This document shows positions 58,514 through 64,000 of a DNA stretch of 64,000 nucleotides, piece after piece. Where the stretch lies: NCBI GenBank assembly GCA_963576565.1, contig OY755047.1, positions 23,443,171 through 23,507,170 on the forward strand, in the 5' to 3' direction. The stretch is from Aspidapion aeneum (Eukaryota > Arthropoda > Insecta > Coleoptera > Brentidae). Each line of letters opens with the position of its first letter. The stretch's first letter is position 1. The notes under the pieces were generated by a model. That model did no database searches. It saw only the letters and a program-made list of their open reading frames with translations, and had not been told where the DNA came from. Made by a program: the position numbers and the translations under genes.

Positions 58514-59103
58514 AATATTATTGATTTAATATAATGTTTTATTTACTTTCTAGCATGTAGCTATAAGTGGAAAACTGGTTAAAAACAAAAAAAAATAGAA
58601 AATTAAATAAATAAATCAATCCATCGAGCAGAAAAATAAATAGCTCTCCATTGCTCAAATCGATTTTTCCATCGTCGTCGCCTGAAGTGGGAAACCTAAT
58701 GGAAAACTCATATATCCAATAGCGCTGCCTTATATATCGTAATATCGAAGGATATTTATGGGCTCTGAGCAATAGTAATAATGCAAATAAATTTTTTTCT
58801 GTGTCTCTAAGTGCGGCCCCTGCAGTAAAGGTTGGAAATCATCCTTGCGATTCAACCTATGTATGCAGCGAGTCCACTTTCTTAAATTTCCCAGCTACGA
58901 TTTTTTTTCCACATTTCTTCTGTACTGAGTGTTTCAGATTCGATGTTTTTAGGGGGTTTTAGGGGATATAAAAAAAGTTACCCCTACATACAAGACAAGC
59001 TTAAATGCCTTCACTTTTTTGTTTATGATAATTTAATTTTGGCGTATATTGTATTCTAATAGCTTTTTAATTAAGAAATTAACTGTAAAATTGTGCTGCC
59101 TAT
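58514..59103. other. Unassigned spacer
   Basis: No feature recognised. Confidence 0.35.
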
Positions 59104-59370
59104 CTAATGCCGAGAGAAGCTTCGATCTCGATATAAGTAGGTCACTCTTTTTACCATCTTTTGGACAGCGTCTACTGTTTCCGAAGTCACAGCAGTTTGC
59201 GGTCGACCTGTGTGAAGCTCATCATTCAATGACACTCGGCCCCTTTTAGACTCTGCAAACCAATTGAACAGTATAGCCCTAGACGGGGCAGTATCCCCAA
59301 AGCAACTCACCAAACTTTAGTGCTTGTTTTAATAGTCCTTTTCTGAAGCATAAACTTAGACCAATTAACT
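59104..59370 (-). pseudogene. Mariner transposase N-terminal fragment, copy A
   Basis: Minus strand. The block LFNWFAESKRGRVSLNDELH (59280-59220) followed by TGRPQTAVTSETVDAVQKMV is the helix-turn-helix region of mariner transposases (usual pattern: W-F-x-[KR]-F-K-x-G-R-x-S-L-x-D-x-x-R-x-G-R-P). It is open for 69 codons. The catalytic domain does not follow on this strand. Confidence 0.88.
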
Positions 59371-59469
59371 CTTGTTGCTTTTTGCTCATTGGTCAACAAA
59401 TGTGGCACTCATCTGGAACATCGCTTTCTTAGGTGAAGGTGAACTTGTAAAATTGTTTAACCAATGGCG

Positions 59470-59800
59470 ATCCAATGCCGAGAGAAGCTTCAATCTCGAT
59501 ATAGGTCACTCGTTAATCAAGCTTCAATGTCGATATAAGTAGGTCACTCTTTTTACCATCTTTTGAACAGCTTCTACTGTTTCCGGAGTCACAGCAGTGG
59601 GCGATAAACCCGTGCGAGGCTCATTATCCAATGACACTTTTAAACTGTGCAAACCAATTGAAAACTTTAGCCCTAGTGAGGAGTCCTCAAATAACCTCAC
59701 GAAACTTTAGTGTTTGCTTTAGTCCTTTTTTTGTAGTCATTCAAAATCAGGGCTCGAAAATCTCGACTACCCGGTTTCATTTTTACGTTAAAATTTTGTA
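59470..59800 (-). pseudogene. Mariner transposase N-terminal fragment, copy B
   Basis: A diverged duplicate of copy A in the same orientation: PTAVTPETVEAVQKMVKRVT is readable near 59600-59540, followed by VTYIDIEA. It has several frameshifts and extends further upstream than copy A. The two lie head to tail about 360 bp apart. Confidence 0.8.
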
Positions 59801-60954
59801 AATATAAAGACGAATTCACTCCACACTGAATGAATAAAGCGCTGCCACTGCGTGCGAACAATTGAGAACTAGATTAAACTTATATGGATTAGAAATATCT
59901 AAAGAGATAGCTAGCGTGACCCACATACTTCATAATTGAGTGCATCCCTTAAAAGTAAAACGAAAATTTTTAAATGATACCCTATGCACTAGTGCTCCTG
60001 TATTGTAAAACCGCACGCATAGTTCAGTTTTAAAGATATGCATCTATTCCATTAAACTCTCTATGTTGTTAAATTAAATCTTACTTTTTCTACGTTAATT
60101 TTTGTTCCGTTAGTGTATTTGTTATTACTAGGCATTTTAAATTTAAGATATTTCCATTTGTTCAATGCACATATTGTTTTTCATCCTTTGTAATACACTA
60201 ATTAGGTATATGGCGAATATCATTGAAAACGAACAATTGGTTTGGGAATAAACCTTATCTCGATTTCTATTATGGTTATTGCTTATACATATTATTTTTT
60301 TTTTGTTCCATTTGATTGGAATCAATTTTCTTTTCGAAAGGTAAGAACAATGGAAATTTCGTTTTTTTTTCAGATTTTTGATAAAAATTCGCCTAGGGTG
60401 GTTATTTTTTGTGTAATGTGCCTTTATTGAGTTTTGTTAATAAAATAAAAAATATATTTGGTTTTTGTTTAATTTTGTGTTTAAAAACAAGTAGGAGTTC
60501 GATGTCCGACTTGGTATAAAGCACACGTGTGTTACCGCGTATTTGGGCCTTACGAAAAAGGTGTAAATTTACAAGCGGTCGACTGGGACCCAAGAAAAGA
60601 AGGCCTGTGGATGTGTTGAGAGGGGCGAGGTGACTGTCGGAACGTAGGCTGTCGATCGGCATCAGCTGTGAGCATCAGTTGGCATTAGTTTATGGAAATG
60701 AAGTGAATTTTTATGTTTTTTTCAAAATTTTTGGTTTTTTGGGGGATTTTTTTGTTTTTTTGTTTATATCAACCAGGTTAGAATTACGACAGATGACCCA
60801 AAGTTTCCGTGTTTTCTTTGTCGAAACAATCTAAAGTTGGGTTTGTTGACTACAATAATCGAGTAGTAGCATCTTAGGTTGGTCAGTTATATTTTTTTTT
60901 GGGGGGTGACAATGGTGATCGACGTGGCTATAGAATACCATTAAAGTGTTTACT
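59801..60954. other. Unassigned spacer
   Basis: A patch at 60480-60690 is G+C-richer and contains an 86-codon minus frame without known domains. Confidence 0.3.
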
Positions 60955-61420
60955 TTGTGAAAAACTGCAAAGGAAATCACAACTCCTCAGCATGTACAGC
61001 ATTGTCAGTGGTGATGAATCGTGGATTTACTAACATGAAGCCGAAAATAAATGTAAGTCGTCTGTTTGGGTGTGAAGAAATGCCAACAAAAGTGTCTTCA
61101 AAAAGATGGTCGCGATATTTTTCTCAAAGGCAGGTTATGTAGTAACAATTCCTCTGAAACATCAAAGGACTGTTACTGCCAATTTGTGCATTGGTACATC
61201 ACCATTTCTTTGCCAAAAGTTATCGCTGAGCTTTAAAATACGAACCCCCAACGACGCAATGTAAGGTTGTACAAAGCACAAAAAACATTGAATTTTTCAC
61301 CCAACAAAACGTCGAATTGGTGGATACAGTCCCGACCTAAGTCCTAACGATTTCTATACTGTTTCGAAAATTAAGAATGGACTGCATGACCAAAGTCAAA
61401 GAGTTTATAAAAGGTGTATA
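60955..61420 (+). pseudogene. Mariner transposase catalytic-half fragment
   Basis: Plus strand. MYSIVSGDESWIY (60998-61036) contains the first catalytic Asp (GDESW), then EMPTKVSSKRWSRYFSQRQV, TIPLKHQRTVTANL, and GGYSPDLSPNDF (61321-61353), which matches the conserved H-x-P-Y-S-P-D-L-A/S-P-x-D region that holds the last catalytic Asp. The HDNA-type second Asp block is not readable. There are stops and at least two frameshifts. It lies on the opposite strand from the N-terminal fragments at 59104-59800. Confidence 0.85.
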
Positions 61421-62929
61421 AACAGCCCAGACAAATAGATTCCTATGAATTTCAATATTTTCTGTTGTTTCTGAAAATCTGTTATAAAACAATTGTAAAC
61501 AAATAAGAATTCCTTTTTTAAACAAGTATTATAGAAAATTATTTAATTTGCTTAATATTTTAAAAGTACTCAGTAACTACCCAAAACCATAATATGCTAT
61601 CGTCAGTCTAACTTCCTTGTGTTCCCTTAATAAGTTGGTAGGCCTTATTTTTTCTCATTTTCGGGTTAACGAAGTAATATTTCGCCAAGAGCGGCAACAC
61701 TGCATCAGGCGTCGTAGTCGCGAAAAACCCATGAGCAGCGCGCGCACACAAAATTTTTTAAATTTTAAATTTAGCAAACTAGAGTTTGGTATAGTTTTTT
61801 TTCACACTTTTTTTTGTTTTTTTTTTTAATAAAAAGAAATAAGAAGAAATAATTTATGTTTCCTCTTTTGTTCTTTTGGGAAATTGAATTAAGCAAAGTT
61901 AATCAATTTTGACCTCGCGTAAGAACAGGTTGTCATAATTTAACAAATCTTTTTAAAAAACTGTTCTGTCAAGAAAAATGGGTTTAAAAAGTTGTTTAAA
62001 AAAAATTTTTTTTTTTGAAAATGGTATAAATATTAGTTGTATATCATCGCAGTATCGTGGTATAAGCTTTATAAAAAAAATCTATTTTTTCTTTAGACAC
62101 TGATAGCAATAAAACTGACTGAAATTTGAACCCAGAGTACCTTATAGTTTTAGTAAATTTTAATTTGTTATAGTGTATTAACATTAACGTGTTTTGTATT
62201 TGTATGACAATTTGAATCAATTTTGTGTAGACTTAAGGATAAACCCAAAGATCTAAAAAACACGATCTTTATTTTAGAGGCACTGATGATGGTCACAAAG
62301 TGGTCGAACGCGCTCGAAGATTTTTTTGCACGAAATACAAAATTCTTTTTTGCAAACAAAAACTTGTCTAGTTAGATATATTGACATCCTATAACTCTAT
62401 ACCAACACGTATAACTGGCAATAGAGTGCGATGTAAAACTCTGCCGACCTCTTCGTTTAAATTTAAATTTTTATAAATGCAGAATTCAGGTTTTATTGTG
62501 TTACGAAGGTTCAAGGCTGAATGGGAACGTTTCTCCCATAATAGATCCTGAATCGAGAGGAATAAATATATTAATTGCCACGTGATATAAAATATTGTTT
62601 GCATAGAAGTATGGTCTAAAATGAAGTATCCTAATAGTAAATTTAAGATAAATATTGATAGCAAATTCTTTTAAAAAACTTAGCGCACCACTTTTGTTCC
62701 GCTGACATTGTTTTGGTGCTGTCAAAAAATTGTCACAGTGCAGTTTCAAATGAACGACGAAACGACAAGGTCTGGGCTTGGAGAGCCCATGTCTTAAAAT
62801 GTGCACACTGGAATTGTCTGTTGCTAGATCGAATCCCAAAAGAATACGAAAGCTGTACTAGTAACACACCAGTGCTGCATTTTTGTCCAAATAAAATCAG
62901 ATTACAGTACGAAAACATACTTTTTTACA
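61421..62929. other. Unassigned spacer
   Basis: Overlapping frames at 62389-62955 have no recognisable domain. Confidence 0.35.
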
Positions 62930-63832
62930 GTCTGTTCCTGTCTTATCAAATGTGACACCCAAGTATGCATTGCATACTCATTGTATGGCGATATTGTTTT
63001 TCCATTGTCGAGTTCTAACTCACTGGATTCGTTTCCAATATATAAGTCCACGTTCACATTCACTGTCAATCCTCACTTTTGGTATTCTTTCGTTAACTTT
63101 CTCATCTTATACATCATGTCTTCTTTATTATTACCTACAATTACTTGGTCGTCAGCAAACTCTAGTGTATATATGGTAAATCGCTCGTTAAGTTGTATTA
63201 ATTCATTTATTAGTTATTACCATACTTAACGTTTTCAGTTTTTTAGAGCTACTGCGATATATATTTTAAAAACAGTTAAAAACATCTCTGTCTTATGTTA
63301 CCACGAATTCTTTTAAAAGGCGATTTCCAATTTTAGTTATACGTTTTGACCCTTTGTACCGTTCTTTTTTCGCTTTTATTTATGTATGATTGATATTAGT
63401 TTGCTCTAACACTGCCCATAATTTTTCAACTGGAACGGTATCACATGCTTTTTGGTCCACAAAGGTAACATGAGTCTCTATTTCTAGCACTCCTTTTCTC
63501 AATTACTTGTAAATATTAATTTGTAAGATAATTTATATAATAAAGGTTTTATTAAAAAAAAAATTACTTGTTTAAGGCAAAAAACATTATCACTACAAGA
63601 TCTGTCTACATGAAACCCACTTTGCTCTTCTTCTCCTCGTTCATGAAAATCATTTTCTATTAGATCTCTAAGAATCCTATCGTACAATCTACTTAGAGTA
63701 CTGGTTACTGAAATTCCTCTTTAATTGTTGCAATCCAGATTATTTCCTTTTTTATGTATTGATGATATGAATGCAATTTTTCAATCATCAGATACTGAAT
63801 GTCCGTTTATGCATTGATTGATAGTAGTATAC
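62930..63832 (-). pseudogene. RTE-like non-LTR retrotransposon, reverse transcriptase core
   Basis: Same family as 27366-28548 and 48732-49111, but with the RT core kept. Minus strand from 63790: KKGNNLDCNN followed by RGISVTSTLSRLYDRILRDL, then EEEQSGFHVDRSCSDNVFCL (RT motif 2a region, 63640-63585), VDQKACDTVPVEKLWAVLEQ (motif A, Asp present; 63465-63405), EFADDQVIVGNNKEDMMYKM (motif C with both Asp; 63165-63105) and KWGLTVNV. About 50 bp of unrelated sequence (63495-63555) sits between motif 2a and motif A. Frameshifts make it inactive. Both ends are truncated relative to the family. Confidence 0.87.
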
Positions 63833-64000
63833 AGTAGCGCACTAAATAGAATACAAGATTTGCCGTAAGGGTAGCGGTGCACGCGCCCACTGCCACTGGT
63901 GCTATCTGAAGTCTACCATCAATCTTCATTTAGTTGGGTCCATGACCTTTAAGCGTGAACTAGGATTGAAAAAATGGGTCAACACCATTAAAGCAATTTT
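63833..64000. other. Window edge, nothing recognised
   Basis: No feature recognised. Confidence 0.35.

Overview
The window reads as repeat-rich, strongly A+T-rich intergenic DNA from an animal, most likely an insect. The reasons are the transposon families present: Tc1/mariner-type elements and fold-back MITEs, hAT MITEs, an RTE-like non-LTR element with a trinucleotide tail, a tRNA-derived SINE, and THAP and SWIM/YqaJ-type fragments. I cannot fix the species from sequence alone. I found no convincing host protein-coding gene. Almost every coding signal is a decayed mobile-element fragment, and most open frames of 60-100 codons are low-complexity or antisense shadows.

Layout. 1-545: RNase H domain of a non-LTR retrotransposon (minus). 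1288-1458: CTTTTT microsatellite. 1904-3860: diverged tandem array with a two-unit higher-order pattern. 4031-10740: MITEs, a 643-bp fold-back element inserted in a TA microsatellite, a decayed hAT element with the transposase C-terminus, and a degenerate 787-bp fold-back. 11370-11880: RNase H and tail of another non-LTR element. 15590-24828: SINE copies, two hAT MITEs with perfect 8-bp target duplications, tRNA-like inverted units, a tandem repeat with CAGA tracts, a SWIM/YqaJ-type N-terminal fragment and a THAP pseudogene. 25202-28548: more MITEs and an RTE-like non-LTR copy. 31239-31905: an orphan restriction-like-endonuclease-type domain of an unidentified retroelement. 33194-34784: a mariner-type element split by a SINE (10-bp duplication) and by a 130-bp repeat (16-bp duplication). 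39259-40700: a 1.44-kb nearly perfect palindrome with mariner-like ends.

The main object is a 16.3-kb LTR retrotransposon at 40866-57184. It has 1,274-bp LTRs that look identical by eye, a 4-bp target duplication, a primer binding site and a polypurine tract. Its 13.8-kb internal region encodes no gag, protease, reverse transcriptase or integrase. It looks like a LARD-type non-autonomous element. It carries two nested 5'-truncated non-LTR insertions, each with its own target duplication and a short fold-back palindrome at or near the 5' junction. Its last ~800 bp is less A+T-rich and begins after a splice-acceptor-like sequence.

57600-63832 holds a Jockey-like endonuclease/RT remnant, mariner transposase pieces in opposite orientations, and a second, larger copy of the RTE-like element.

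Functionally the window is a record of nested mobile-element activity. The order of events can be read from target duplications: SINE into mariner, hAT into SINE, non-LTR into LTR element. Coordinates of diverged elements are approximate to a few tens of bases, except where a target duplication is given.
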